Shown piece by piece: positions 39,266 through 48,115 of a stretch of 64,000 nt of DNA; the stretch's first letter is position 1; each line of letters opens with the position of its first letter. The notes beneath the pieces were generated by a model, which had not been told where the DNA came from, ran no database searches, and saw only the letters and a program-made list of their open reading frames with translations. The position numbers and the translations under genes are program-made. Source of the stretch: Allorhodopirellula heiligendammensis (GTDB lineage Bacteria; Planctomycetota; Planctomycetia; Pirellulales; Pirellulaceae); the NCBI RefSeq assembly GCF_007860105.1, contig NZ_SJPU01000002.1:146837-210836 (forward strand). Direction: 5' to 3'.

Positions 39266-39635
39266 GGCGAACAAGGGGTCAGAGGGAGCAGGAAAGAGAA
39301 GAAGGTGAGCTGGCACAGACGCGTTAGGCGTCATCCCGCAGAATGTGTGATTTTGCACTGTACCGCGGATGGCGTCCACCTCCCCCGACAAGCTCAGCTC
39401 ATGCCAACCCGAGCTGTCAATGAGTGAACCGGGAGCGCCTCAAATACTCGCTAAAGGGCACGTTCATGAAAAATATCTCGCTGGGAAGCCGCTGATTAAA
39501 TTTACTCTCTCACTGAGAATAATTGGTGTACGAAGTCCGTTACAGCACATTTATGCATGACGATGCCTCCTTTGCAACGGCTTCGGAGCCCTGCTGGTTC
39601 GTAGAGACCGGCTCGATCTCGCAGCGTTTCCAACA
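39266..39635. other. gene-free spacer upstream of the WecA-like gene
   Basis: About 370 bp. No supported gene, repeat or RNA was recognised. It should hold the promoter of the minus-strand polysaccharide genes. Its right end runs into the decayed DUF1559 gene. Confidence 0.4.
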
Positions 39636-40163
39636 CTTTTTTGGCAATTTTTTGGACTGGGATATCACAACTATCACTCTGCATATAACCAATTGCCGAT
39701 GTATCGCGACGGTAGCAACGACCCCAGCACCAACTGGCCACCCGGGTACTCCGACAACAGTAACATTTACAACCTCAGTCCGCTGGTCGGAATTCTGCCG
39801 TTTATCGAACAGCAGGCCCTGTAGCAACAAATTTCCAATCCCAGTATTCAAAATGCGGATGGTTCGACACGCGCAGCAGCCGATCCATGGCCCGCGATGG
39901 GACCGACCGTCGACGGGAACGATCGCTATATTCCATGGACCACCGAAGTGAAGACGTACCGTTGCCCGAGCGATCCCGGTCGGGGTGCCCCAGCCTATGG
40001 GCGGACGAACTATGCCGTGTGCCTGGGTGATAGCTACGCTCAACCCAATGGATCGTGGGTGTGGTGGGACAACACGCAACGCGTCGGCCAAGTATGGGCG
40101 GGTAAAAAGCAAATCGCGGACTCTGCGAAGAAGGCTGGCGAGATTAACCCACCTCCCAAATAG
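39636..40163 (+). pseudogene. decayed DUF1559-family gene
   Basis: One frame reads GLGYHNYHSAYNQLPMYRDG, then LVGILPFIEQQAL, a TAG at 39822-39824, then QQISNPSIQNADGS and EVKTYRCPSDPGRG. These are the conserved blocks of DUF1559 proteins (HNYH, LLPFIEQ, FxCPSDP). The N-terminal prepilin-type signal ([14 protein letters not shown]) is missing, an internal stop breaks the frame, and the C-terminal domain with the usual ADGSVRF block is absent. It is therefore a remnant. An intact relative lies at 50561-51679. Confidence 0.75.
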
Positions 40164-40221
40164 TTCGCGACTCGAAACCGCCCAGTGATGCTCCCGCTAG
40201 CTGCCGTCGCCAGAAGGTGAC

Positions 40222-40320
40222 ATGGACATCCAGAAGTTCGCAGAATATGTCGAGCCGAGCCCGCTTAGGATCGCGGCGTCGGCAGGGGAGTCCATGGCGT
40301 CGCCGGCAGTCATCGGGTAG
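40222..40320 (+). CDS. possible 32-aa leader peptide or small protein
   Basis: AGAAGGTGAC directly precedes an ATG with a 32-codon frame ending in TAG, 11 bp before the GTG of the next gene. The peptide (MDIQKFAEYVEPSPLRIA...) shows no known motif. It could be a leader for the downstream gene or chance. Confidence 0.25.
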   Translation: MDIQKFAEYVEPSPLRIAASAGESMASPAVIG

Positions 40321-40331
40321 CCAATCGGCCT

Positions 40332-41099
40332 GTGTTTCTGCTGCGATTTCTGCTAACTACAGTGGGACGTCACTCCCGCCCCGACTACTACCTCGATCCG
40401 ACTGTGGAAACATCGCTCCACCACCAGCTGAAATCCCATTATTCGACCTCACCCGATCAGATCGAGGTGACGATCGGGGCATATCGAATCGATGTGGTCC
40501 GAGGTGAGGAGCTGATCGAAATCCAGTGCGCCTCGTTGTCAGCGATCCGACGTAAAACACTCGACTTGCTGCAACGACACGACGTCCGAATCGTCAAACC
40601 ATCGATTCATCGCACACGCATCTGTCGTCGCAATTGCCGAGGTGGCGACACCGTCTCACGCCGCTTGAGCCCGCGCCGAGGTCATCCTCACGAGATCTTT
40701 GAAGAACTGATCTATTTACGCGACGTGTTTCCACATCCCCGTCTGACGCTGGAAATACCTATCGTCGATGTCGATCAACATCGCTGGGTTCGCAAAGTCA
40801 AAGGGCGTCGACGCCGTGACCCGGGCTACGTGATCGAAGACACCGAACTGACCCAAGTACACGCTGCGATTGAGCTCCGTGAAGCAGCCGATTTGTGGCG
40901 ACTGCTCCCGCCCGCAGTCGCCTCCCAAGGCATCCCGCTCGACGAACTTGCGCAGGCTGAATTCAACACCCAGGATCTCGCCTGCTCCATCGGTTGCCCA
41001 CGCTGGATCGCTCAGCGAATCGCTTATGTGATGCGGCACGCCGGAGCGATCGAGTCCACCTCCCGCGACAAATCCGGCGTTCGCTACCGCGCCGCTTAA
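40332..41099 (+). CDS. conserved hypothetical protein, possible nuclease-like fold
   Basis: A 255-residue soluble protein from a GTG start. I recognise a widespread uncharacterised family (DUF8091-like in my reading). It has RIDVVRGEELIEIQCASLSA followed by a basic helix, then HDVRIVKP, then VSRRLSPRRGHPHEIFEEL, then FPHPRLTLEIPIVDVD, and a C-terminal winged-helix-like part ending in RHAGAIE. The IDVV...ELIEIQ arrangement resembles the Asp and Glu-x-Gln of PD-(D/E)xK-type folds, but this is only a resemblance. The region is basic, consistent with nucleic-acid binding. No partner gene is evident. The decayed DUF1559 gene lies upstream, so the area may be a site of turnover. Confidence 0.65.
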   Translation: MFLLRFLLTTVGRHSRPDYYLDPTVETSLHHQLKSHYSTSPDQIEVTIGAYRIDVVRGEELIEIQCASLSAIRRKTLDLLQRHDVRIVKPSIHRTRICRRNCRGGDTVSRRLSPRRGHPHEIFEELIYLRDVFPHPRLTLEIPIVDVDQHRWVRKVKGRRRRDPGYVIEDTELTQVHAAIELREAADLWRLLPPAVASQGIPLDELAQAEFNTQDLACSIGCPRWIAQRIAYVMRHAGAIESTSRDKSGVRYRAA

Positions 41100-41387
41100 T
41101 TGGTTAGCGGGACTGCCGAGCAATTCACCAATTCACACCGATTCGACAGTCCTGACAATCGTCTCGCTCGTCGGGATGATCCTGACGGCAACGAGCGCTG
41201 TACTGGCAGCGAAAATCCTCTACACGGTAGACGATTTCCAGTCCAAGCGGACGAATGATGAAACACCGCATCCTGTAGCGTCCTCCCGGTTTTGAAGCAT
41301 GCGTATGATTCTCCAGCCCTAAAGACAGCTAACTGCATCAATTGGGCGTGATCAAGCTGGCAGGCAGCAATGCGGTTGGTCCGTACG

Positions 41388-42179
41388 CTACTTCTGTCGT
41401 AGCCTGGCAGCGACGGGGCGATGATCCGATGCATGCGGTTCATCGATCACATTAACGTTGTCGAAGCCCCATCGAGATCGCGGTGCGGCAAAAATGAAAT
41501 CGATTTCAATGGAAGGTTCCGTAGACGAAAATGTCAAATGATCATCCACAGGTTTATGAGCTTCTAACGCTCGCTCGCGAAATAATTTCACGGTGCGGGA
41601 TAGGGGTTGATCATTGAAGTCACCCATTACCACGTAGGGCATGTCCAAGGAATCTAAGTACTCGCAGACCTTCTCAGCTTGCGCATATCGGAAGTTGTCG
41701 TCCTTCACCCAATCGAAATGCACGTTGACTAATTTCAACGCTTTGCCAGTGGGTAATTCCACTTCCACTGCTAACGCGACACGGGGTTCGTTTCCATCGG
41801 GCAGCCGAATCGATTCCTTCTTGGTGATTGGATACCGCGAGAGAATCGCCAACCCGTACTGACCACCATCATAGGTCATGAACGATCCAAAGGCGGCATG
41901 CATGTTCAGACGCTTCGCCAAGTTGAGTGGCTCGTTGATACCCTTGCTGCGTTGAGTGCCATCGTCGACCTCCTGCAAGGCAATGAAGTCGGGATTGAGC
42001 TTGCTAATCACCTCCGCGGTGCGAGCCAAATCGAGCTTTCCATCATTTCCTAGTCCGTGTTTGATATTGTAAGTAACCACTTGGTAGACAGGAGCTGAGT
42101 CCTCTGCGTGCACCTTGTATGGAGCCGAAAGCAGAATCGCGAAAACAAGGCTCGCAAGCGAGAGAGAGATAGATTTCAT
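41388..42179 (-). CDS. exported endonuclease/exonuclease/phosphatase family protein
   Basis: From ATG 42179 the product has 263 residues: a signal peptide (SLSLASLVFAILLSAPYKVHA) and a single EEP domain. The catalytic blocks are present: TYNIKHG, ALQEVDDGT (metal-binding Glu), GQYGLAILSRYP, NVHFDW, VVMGDFNDQP, and SDHRPVAA (catalytic Asp-His). Family members hydrolyse phosphodiesters in DNA, sphingolipids or inositol phosphates; the signal peptide points to an extracytoplasmic phosphodiesterase. The upstream frame extends through the repeat element and is not used. Confidence 0.9.
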   Translation of the reverse strand: MKSISLSLASLVFAILLSAPYKVHAEDSAPVYQVVTYNIKHGLGNDGKLDLARTAEVISKLNPDFIALQEVDDGTQRSKGINEPLNLAKRLNMHAAFGSFMTYDGGQYGLAILSRYPITKKESIRLPDGNEPRVALAVEVELPTGKALKLVNVHFDWVKDDNFRYAQAEKVCEYLDSLDMPYVVMGDFNDQPLSRTVKLFRERALEAHKPVDDHLTFSSTEPSIEIDFIFAAPRSRWGFDNVNVIDEPHASDHRPVAARLRQK

Positions 42180-42210
42180 TTGATGATCTTGAGAAAAACA
42201 TAAGAGGCTA

Positions 42211-42323
42211 AGTAGCCGTGTCTCTCCGAGACACGAATTCAGAAAATACTTCCGAGCAGCCGTGTCTCTCCGAGATACCAAGCCAGTAACTACTTCCGAG
42301 TCTCGGAGAGACTCGGCTACTCA
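42211..42323. repeat. REP-like inverted repeat element, family A copy 2
   Basis: Arms: AGTAGCCGTGTCTCTCCGAG at 42211, GAGCAGCCGTGTCTCTCCGA at 42254 (same orientation), and CGAGTCTCGGAGAGACTCGG at 42297 (inverted). The two left-type arms and the right arm match those of the copy at 30274. The last three bases of the element (TCA on the plus strand) are the stop codon of the PIG-L deacetylase gene. Confidence 0.85.
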
Positions 42324-43061
42324 GATTAAGTCACGGAGACTGCTCATGGCGAGCGGTTCTTTGGTATCGAAGGGCTCTCCGTAGTTGCGATTGATCAATC
42401 GGCCCCAATGCTCGCCTTCGTGGCGAATGCGATCGATCAGTGTGGGGGGCGTTGTGGGGCGGCCTGTGACCATTTGACTGTGATAGGCGCGAACTGTCGC
42501 CATCTTGCGATCCCATTGCTCGGAAATATCAACGATCCAACCAGGTTGAACCGCCAATCGCAGATGGATGCAGAAGTAATAATACAATCGCTCGGGATGA
42601 TGTCGCGGTCCCGGCATATCCGTTTTACTTAACTTCGCGTGAAACCGAGCTGCTTCTGTTAGCAGGGTGGCTGCAAGGTGATCTGGATGTGCGTCGTGGT
42701 AATACGGCGCAAACAACCAGCGCGGACGAAGGCACCGCACATAGCTGGCGATCCGTTCGCGAGCCTCAAGCGTATTTTCGAGTCCGCGGTTGACCAACCC
42801 AGCATTCCCTCGCCAGGTCAACTTCATCACCGCCGTCGCGGCCGCGGTTTCACGGATTCGCATTTCCATGCTGCCGTGTGGAGTCGGTTCTCCTGACGTC
42901 AGATCCAACACGCCAACTCGCATGCCTTGGTCAATCATCCGCATGATCGTACCGCCCATACCGAGTTCCGCGTCATCGGGATGAGGGGCGACGACGAGAA
43001 AATCGAGCGGCTCGAACTCGTCTGGGTTCGGAAACTCGCTCGGCGGCAGCGTGTTGATCAT
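42321..43061 (-). CDS. PIG-L family deacetylase (BshB1-like)
   Basis: A 246-residue cytoplasmic protein. The zinc-binding motif AHPDDAELGMGG is near 25-36 and a second metal motif HDAHPDH lies near 120. RGNAGLVNRGL and SGEPTPHGS fit the BshB1 branch, which removes the acetyl group from GlcNAc-malate in bacillithiol synthesis. Other PIG-L members act on GlcNAc lipids or natural products, so BshB1 is a likely but not certain reading. The gene ends inside a REP-like element that supplies its stop codon. It follows the PQQ-type propeller gene with a gap of 18 bp. Confidence 0.85.
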   Translation of the reverse strand: MINTLPPSEFPNPDEFEPLDFLVVAPHPDDAELGMGGTIMRMIDQGMRVGVLDLTSGEPTPHGSMEMRIRETAAATAVMKLTWRGNAGLVNRGLENTLEARERIASYVRCLRPRWLFAPYYHDAHPDHLAATLLTEAARFHAKLSKTDMPGPRHHPERLYYYFCIHLRLAVQPGWIVDISEQWDRKMATVRAYHSQMVTGRPTTPPTLIDRIRHEGEHWGRLINRNYGEPFDTKEPLAMSSLRDLI

Positions 43062-43079
43062 GGGGAAGCGTCGCTCAGA

Positions 43080-44804
43080 TTATCGAGTAGGTTGCTTGGC
43101 AGGAAGTTGGAGAGCCATGGCTTGGACGGAATTGCGAATCAACAGCACGTTGCCCACGAGGCTGGGCACGTTCCACGTCTTGTGATCGAGGGCCTTCAGA
43201 CGCGCCAGTTCGCGATACTCATGAGGGTCGGCCGCGACGAGCGCAACGTCTCCCATCTCTTCTTGAACGATCAGAGTATCACCCGCCAAGATGACCTGCC
43301 CCTGCCCCGAGCGGTTGCGACGAGACTGTTCCCAGAGCCGCTCACCTGACTCTAAATTGATTGCTTGCAGAGCCCCGTTGCTGATCCCATAGGCGACACC
43401 TTCACGGACAACCGCATGATTGAACTTTGTTTTCATGATTCGGTTGGAACGCCATACGTCTTCGGCAATGTAACCTTCGCCAGACTGATCTGGTTTGACT
43501 TCAATGAGGGCGCTACCACCACCGTATCCCTTACCGATTAGGAACCGATTCTCGCCCGCCGGTACCACCGAGGCACAATTCGCGCCACCGTTGCTTTGGC
43601 CAGCCCAATCGGTCTGCCAAAGCTGTGCACCGGAGTCAATCGCGTGACCCGAAATGGTGCTCTCATTGACGATAACGATCTGTGGCTGACCCGCGAGCGT
43701 CAGGAATTGCGGCGACGCATAGCTGATCTGATCCGGACCCGCCCTCCAGCGCACTTCGCCGCTGAAGGCGTCTAACGCGACGAGGGAGCGTTCCGGGGCG
43801 AGTTCATCACCCCCCAACGGCACAACACACAGTCCATCGACGAGCAAAGGTGAAGCGCTACGTCCCCAGGTGATAGCGGCTTCTGACTCAGTCTGGTTCC
43901 AACCAGCCAGGTCCAGCAGATCGACTTCCCAGAGCACCTCGCCACTGTTTAGATCGATGCACCACAGCATACCGGTAGCGCCCTGTGCGTACACGCGGCC
44001 ATCCCAAATCGTCGGTGTTGATCGTGGCCCGGTCTCGCCGAGAGGATGCGTGTGGACGGCTTCGTGATCAACAATCCACAGCAACTCACCATCAGTTAAC
44101 CGATAGGCGGTCACGCATTCGCGTTCGTCCCGCTGCTCCAGAGTCACCGCGATATTGTTGGAAACAGAAAATGATGACCAGCCGGCACCGATGCCAATGT
44201 TCCACAGCGTCTGCACCTCCGCCGGTGATTTGGGTATCTCGAACTCTCTGTCAGCTGCGATTCCGTTACGATCCCCGCCGAGAAATTGGTCCCAAGTTGC
44301 CGAGGGTGTCGGACCGACTATGCCACCCTCAGGGCCGCCCGTCGCATCGCCCTCGCCAGCAATCTCGGCGTCGTGGCCTCCGGCTAGCTCATTGGCAGTG
44401 GCCGGACCAGCGACCGTGGTTTGTAAATCAGGAACCCGGTGAGACGTGAAGCGCCACTCGAACTGCGGAATCATCTCACCCGACAGCGTGCGAATGCGTA
44501 CCAATCCGAACAGGGTGAGTGCCACCGCGATAGTCGAGAGGGGCACAATCCATGCGTGTCCAGCCTGCCACGCTGCTCGCTGCAGAAAAAGCAGCGTCAA
44601 TCCAAGGGAAATCGCGCCGATCACCACGCACACCAGAAAGGCAATTTGGTAATCAAAACTGGGTGCAAAGAACTGCACGATCGCGATTGCAACTAGACCC
44701 ACGATGGCCGAGACGGTCCCGCGACGTAAGAATGGTTTACCGGCAGGGCTATCCTCAGCAGACTGCTGGCCCGAAACAGAATATCCGTCATTCGATTCGG
44801 TCAT
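43080..44804 (-). CDS. membrane-anchored PQQ-like beta-propeller protein
   Basis: From ATG 44804 (MTESNDGYSVSG) the product has 574 residues. Three membrane segments occupy roughly 28-105 (TVSAIVGLVAIAIVQFF, IAFLVCVVIGAISLGLTLLF, WIVPLSTIAVALTLFGLV). An acidic/Gly-rich linker follows, then a beta-propeller with PQQ-type blade motifs (GEVLWEVDLLDLAGW, GEVRWRAGPDQ, QLWQTDWAG, GERLWEQSRR). Such propellers bind PQQ in dehydrogenases or act as protein scaffolds as in BamB. No dehydrogenase residues were seen, so a scaffold or sensor role is more likely. It lies directly upstream of the PIG-L gene. Confidence 0.85.
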   Translation of the reverse strand: MTESNDGYSVSGQQSAEDSPAGKPFLRRGTVSAIVGLVAIAIVQFFAPSFDYQIAFLVCVVIGAISLGLTLLFLQRAAWQAGHAWIVPLSTIAVALTLFGLVRIRTLSGEMIPQFEWRFTSHRVPDLQTTVAGPATANELAGGHDAEIAGEGDATGGPEGGIVGPTPSATWDQFLGGDRNGIAADREFEIPKSPAEVQTLWNIGIGAGWSSFSVSNNIAVTLEQRDERECVTAYRLTDGELLWIVDHEAVHTHPLGETGPRSTPTIWDGRVYAQGATGMLWCIDLNSGEVLWEVDLLDLAGWNQTESEAAITWGRSASPLLVDGLCVVPLGGDELAPERSLVALDAFSGEVRWRAGPDQISYASPQFLTLAGQPQIVIVNESTISGHAIDSGAQLWQTDWAGQSNGGANCASVVPAGENRFLIGKGYGGGSALIEVKPDQSGEGYIAEDVWRSNRIMKTKFNHAVVREGVAYGISNGALQAINLESGERLWEQSRRNRSGQGQVILAGDTLIVQEEMGDVALVAADPHEYRELARLKALDHKTWNVPSLVGNVLLIRNSVQAMALQLPAKQPTR

Positions 44805-44837
44805 CTTTGTCACGGTATCAATATCCCAGGCGAGCGA

Positions 44838-45743
44838 ATGTCTATCGACCACGCCCCTCATGATAACAGCTCACCCAACATCGCAACATTGGTACGCCCG
44901 GAGGGGACGCTAGCGGGCGATCCCGCTGACGCGCTCGATGCGAACAATGTTTGTACTGCCGCATTCATTTCCGATCTGCATCTACTGAGTTCACGCTGCA
45001 ACTACCGCGACCACGAATTCGCCATTCGCAACGCCATTGAGGCTGCCGATGTCTGCGTGTGGGGCGGTGATCTATTTGATTTCTGCTGGTCGTGTGAGGG
45101 CGATGGTCCCAAGTCACGTCGGCTCGCCATCGAATGGCTCGACCGCTGGAAACGTGAATTTCCCATGAAAACATTTGTGTACCTCACTGGAAATCACGAT
45201 GCTCAACCGGAATTCCAAGACGCCCTCGCTCAATGGTCGGGCAATACACACCAAATTTCATCGGATCAATCGCCGCGGCCCGAACTATCGATCCAGCCAG
45301 CAGCAGTTCATGTCGGTCTGGACGCGGTGCGCATCGGCGACTGCCTGATGGTCCATGGCGACGTGATTGAACGCGGCGGCATGGATGGTGGCTTGGCTGC
45401 CTATCGCTCCAGGTGGCAACACGAACGCACCGGAGCCGATCGACCACCGGCGATTCGCAATAGCGTGTACAACGCCGCCGTGAAGGCGCGATTGCACCTG
45501 GCCACTGCCGGGGTGGCTCATCGACGAAAAGATGTCTGTCTGCGCTTGCTGCGATGGACGCGCAGCCAACCGGACTGGGTGAGTGACGGTGTTCGCCGCA
45601 TCGTCTTCGGCCATACCCATCGTCGCTTACGTGGTGTCCACATCGCTGGCTACGAGTTCTACAACGGAGGCGCCACCGTCAAACACGTACCCTTCGCTCC
45701 GATTGTGCTCGAAACGGAAGTCTCGACAGAAAGATCCGGATAG
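44838..45743 (+). CDS. metallophosphoesterase (LpxH-like)
   Basis: A 301-residue protein with all calcineurin-like metal motifs: SDLHLLS (45-51), GGDLFDF (near 75), TGNHDAQP (near 118), MVHGDVIE and FGHTHRRLRG near the end. The layout matches UDP-2,3-diacylglucosamine hydrolases (LpxH/LpxI replacement) of lipid A synthesis, but an N-terminal extension of 40 residues and the sequence CWSCEGDG after the second motif are not typical. It is divergent from the PQQ-like protein gene, with 33 bp between the two chosen start codons. Substrate uncertain. Confidence 0.85.
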   Translation: MSIDHAPHDNSSPNIATLVRPEGTLAGDPADALDANNVCTAAFISDLHLLSSRCNYRDHEFAIRNAIEAADVCVWGGDLFDFCWSCEGDGPKSRRLAIEWLDRWKREFPMKTFVYLTGNHDAQPEFQDALAQWSGNTHQISSDQSPRPELSIQPAAVHVGLDAVRIGDCLMVHGDVIERGGMDGGLAAYRSRWQHERTGADRPPAIRNSVYNAAVKARLHLATAGVAHRRKDVCLRLLRWTRSQPDWVSDGVRRIVFGHTHRRLRGVHIAGYEFYNGGATVKHVPFAPIVLETEVSTERSG

Positions 45744-45874
45744 AAAAATAGGTCCATCCGGGTTCCTCATAGGTAACGCCGACATGCTCAAAGAAGAGAC
45801 GACCTGCGTCGCCTGAGGATCGACTACCATGGTTGACAGATTTCCCCTCCATTACTTTCAGAGCTAATCACACC

Positions 45875-47254
45875 ATGTTTCGCCACCACTCCAGCGGATT
45901 TCTTTGTTCCCATCGTATAGCAACGATGGCGATCTTGCTCGCGACGTTCCTGCTTGCCTGCTCAACCGTTGAAGCGCAGGTCAACGAAAGGACGAAGAAG
46001 GTGCTCGCCGATCGCGCTAAGATCACGGCGGAGGGGTTTTGGATCTACAACGATTTGCCTGCTGCCTTTGAACAGGCGCGTCGGAACGGCAAACCGATCC
46101 TGGTGGTACTGCGTTGCTTGCCCTGCGAAGAATGCGTGAAGCTCGACGACGAGGTCGTCGATCACGATCCCGTCATCCGTCCACTGCTGGAGCAATTCGT
46201 TTGCGTTCGAGTCGTTTCGACCAACGGCCTGGACCTCTCCCTATTTCAATTCGACACAGACCAATCCTTCGCTGTCTTCATGCTGCGTGACGAACACACG
46301 ATCTACGGCCGCTTCGGAACGAGGTCTCACCGTACCGATTGGCTGGGCGATGTTTCGATGCTGGGGTTTGCCGAAGCTTTACGAGGTGCCTTAGAACTGC
46401 ATCAGACTTGGCCGACGGAAAAAAGTGCGTTGATTTCGAAAATTGGAACCCCGCCGCAATACGCCCGACCTGAACTATTACCATCACTGCAGCAACGAAA
46501 CGAATACAGTTCCAAACTGAACTATTCAGGAGACGTGGTTAAAAGTTGCATTCACTGCCACCAAATCGGCGATGCGATCCGCGATGAATTCCGCAGTGCA
46601 AGCGAGCCGATCCCAGAGAAAATTCTCTATCCCTACCCTCATCCCAAGTCGATCGGCTTGATACTCGATCCCACCACGCGGGGCACGATTCGCGAGGTAC
46701 TCAAAGCTTCTCCGGCCGAGAACGCGGGGCTCCAAAACGGCGATCAGATTCTTCGCATGCAGGGCCAGCTGATACTCTCCACCGCTGACATTCAGTGGGT
46801 GCTGCACAATGCGTCTCCCCAGGACACCGCGATCCAGGTGCTCATTGAGCGCGAACAGACTGAACAAACGATCGATTTGGTACTGCCAGAAGGCTGGCGT
46901 CAAAACGACGACATTTCTTGGCGGGTCAGCACATGGGGACTGCGGCGAATGGCGAGTGGAGGGATGAGACTCGACCCCTTGAGCGACGAGGATCGTGCTG
47001 CGCTTCAATTTGATCCGGGGCCGGCCGCCATGAAAGTGAAGAGCGTTGGTCAATACGGACCGCATGCCGCAGCTAAGAAAGCGGGATTTCAGGTCGGCGA
47101 TATCGTCACGGAGATTGATGGACGAACGGACCTCCGAAGTGAAACGGACCTGCTGGAGTACGGTGTTACGCAGCTTAAACCGGGTGACAAGGTCACCGTT
47201 ACCGTATTCCGCGACGGAGAAAAAAGAACTCTTTTGCTACCCATGCAAAAATAG
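45875..47254 (+). CDS. exported thioredoxin-like/PDZ protein with CxxCH motif
   Basis: From ATG 45875 the product has 459 residues with a signal peptide (IATMAILLATFLLACSTVEA; a lipobox-like LLAC is included). A thioredoxin-like domain follows, with FWIYNDLPAAFEQARRNGKP and the redox motif CLPCEEC (81-87). After it CIHCH (225-229) is a potential c-type heme site. Two PDZ domains follow (GLILDPTTRGTIREVLKASP and VKSVGQYGPHAAAKKAGFQV). I recall a planctomycete family named Trx7/PDZ (seleno)protein, whose members carry Cys or selenocysteine in the redox motif; here all are Cys codons. Likely a periplasmic redox or quality-control protein. An upstream TTG start (45833) is less likely. Confidence 0.85.
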   Translation: MFRHHSSGFLCSHRIATMAILLATFLLACSTVEAQVNERTKKVLADRAKITAEGFWIYNDLPAAFEQARRNGKPILVVLRCLPCEECVKLDDEVVDHDPVIRPLLEQFVCVRVVSTNGLDLSLFQFDTDQSFAVFMLRDEHTIYGRFGTRSHRTDWLGDVSMLGFAEALRGALELHQTWPTEKSALISKIGTPPQYARPELLPSLQQRNEYSSKLNYSGDVVKSCIHCHQIGDAIRDEFRSASEPIPEKILYPYPHPKSIGLILDPTTRGTIREVLKASPAENAGLQNGDQILRMQGQLILSTADIQWVLHNASPQDTAIQVLIEREQTEQTIDLVLPEGWRQNDDISWRVSTWGLRRMASGGMRLDPLSDEDRAALQFDPGPAAMKVKSVGQYGPHAAAKKAGFQVGDIVTEIDGRTDLRSETDLLEYGVTQLKPGDKVTVTVFRDGEKRTLLLPMQK

Positions 47255-47333
47255 CCATCCGACGATTGCGTCCTTATCAGGTGCTTGAAAGACTCGTCAT
47301 GGCCACTGCGTGCCGACGTGAGACAGTGTTATC

Positions 47334-47516
47334 TCAAGGCGTCAGAATCTGCCTCGCCGACTGGATTGATCCATTTATCGTACTCTTTGCGGCACGAAGA
47401 GCATGTCCAAACCGGAGTTTCTTAGCGTAGCAAAACGCAAATAAACCAAGAGTGCCTAATCCTCCGGCGATTCCTCCGACCAACAGCGACGAATCCAGGA
47501 CGCTGGCCTGAAGCAT
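47334..47516 (-). CDS. possible small membrane protein (60 aa)
   Basis: An ATG at 47516 with a weak AGAGA site upstream opens a 60-residue frame with one membrane segment (LLVGGIAGGLGTLGLFAFCYA) followed by a basic, helical tail. No family recognised. It is placed between two longer genes and may be genuine. Confidence 0.35.
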   Translation of the reverse strand: MLQASVLDSSLLVGGIAGGLGTLGLFAFCYAKKLRFGHALRAAKSTINGSIQSARQILTP

Positions 47517-47617
47517 AGTTCTCTATTTCGAAAGCGATTACAGAAGCCAGAGCGTATCTCAGACGTGGAGAGAGATGCTTCGGTCCACCGATATGTTGCC
47601 CGCATATCAGACGGCGT

Positions 47618-48115
47618 TCAAGTTGAGGCGATCGGCACAACGAAGCTTAAATGATGTGCCGCGTGCCATTGTTGCAGCAACAGCCATTGCTCACGATTGA
47701 GTCGTCCCAGCATCGGATAGTGCGAAACGAATGGGGTGGAGGGGTCCATGAGTGATTCCGCAAGCTTGTAAAACCTGTTTACGCAGACATCCTCATCGAG
47801 AGCTAGCGCAGGCTGAAGTTGCTGAGGTGCTTTGCCACGAAGCTTGGATGGCTTGCCCTTTCGCATTGTTGGCATGAACATCAGCTTCATCACAGGTCGC
47901 ATCAGCGCAGGAAACGTAAAGGGGGCACCGTCCGTTGTCATTTGCATGGACATGTTCAAATGATCGAGGATCTGGGCGAGACTCCACGTGCCAACCAGTT
48001 CGTATCCGCCTTGGCGCAATTGAGCAACGTCGGCACACGCGGCACCCAAGTCGGGGTAACGTAAATCCATTCGCCGCTGGGCGGTTGCCGTTAGGTGTTC
48101 AGGTTTCCGGAGCAT
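47618..48115 (-). CDS. DUF1569 family protein
   Basis: A 165-residue protein, or 150 from ATG 48070 (MDLRYPDLG). GTWSLAQILDHLNMSM and the C-terminal LNREQWLLLQQWHAAHHLSF match the DUF1569/DinB-like four-helix family. DinB-like folds often bind a metal through three His; here His in DHL and HAAHH are available. The function is unknown. It stands alone. Confidence 0.75.
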   Translation of the reverse strand: MLRKPEHLTATAQRRMDLRYPDLGAACADVAQLRQGGYELVGTWSLAQILDHLNMSMQMTTDGAPFTFPALMRPVMKLMFMPTMRKGKPSKLRGKAPQQLQPALALDEDVCVNRFYKLAESLMDPSTPFVSHYPMLGRLNREQWLLLQQWHAAHHLSFVVPIAST

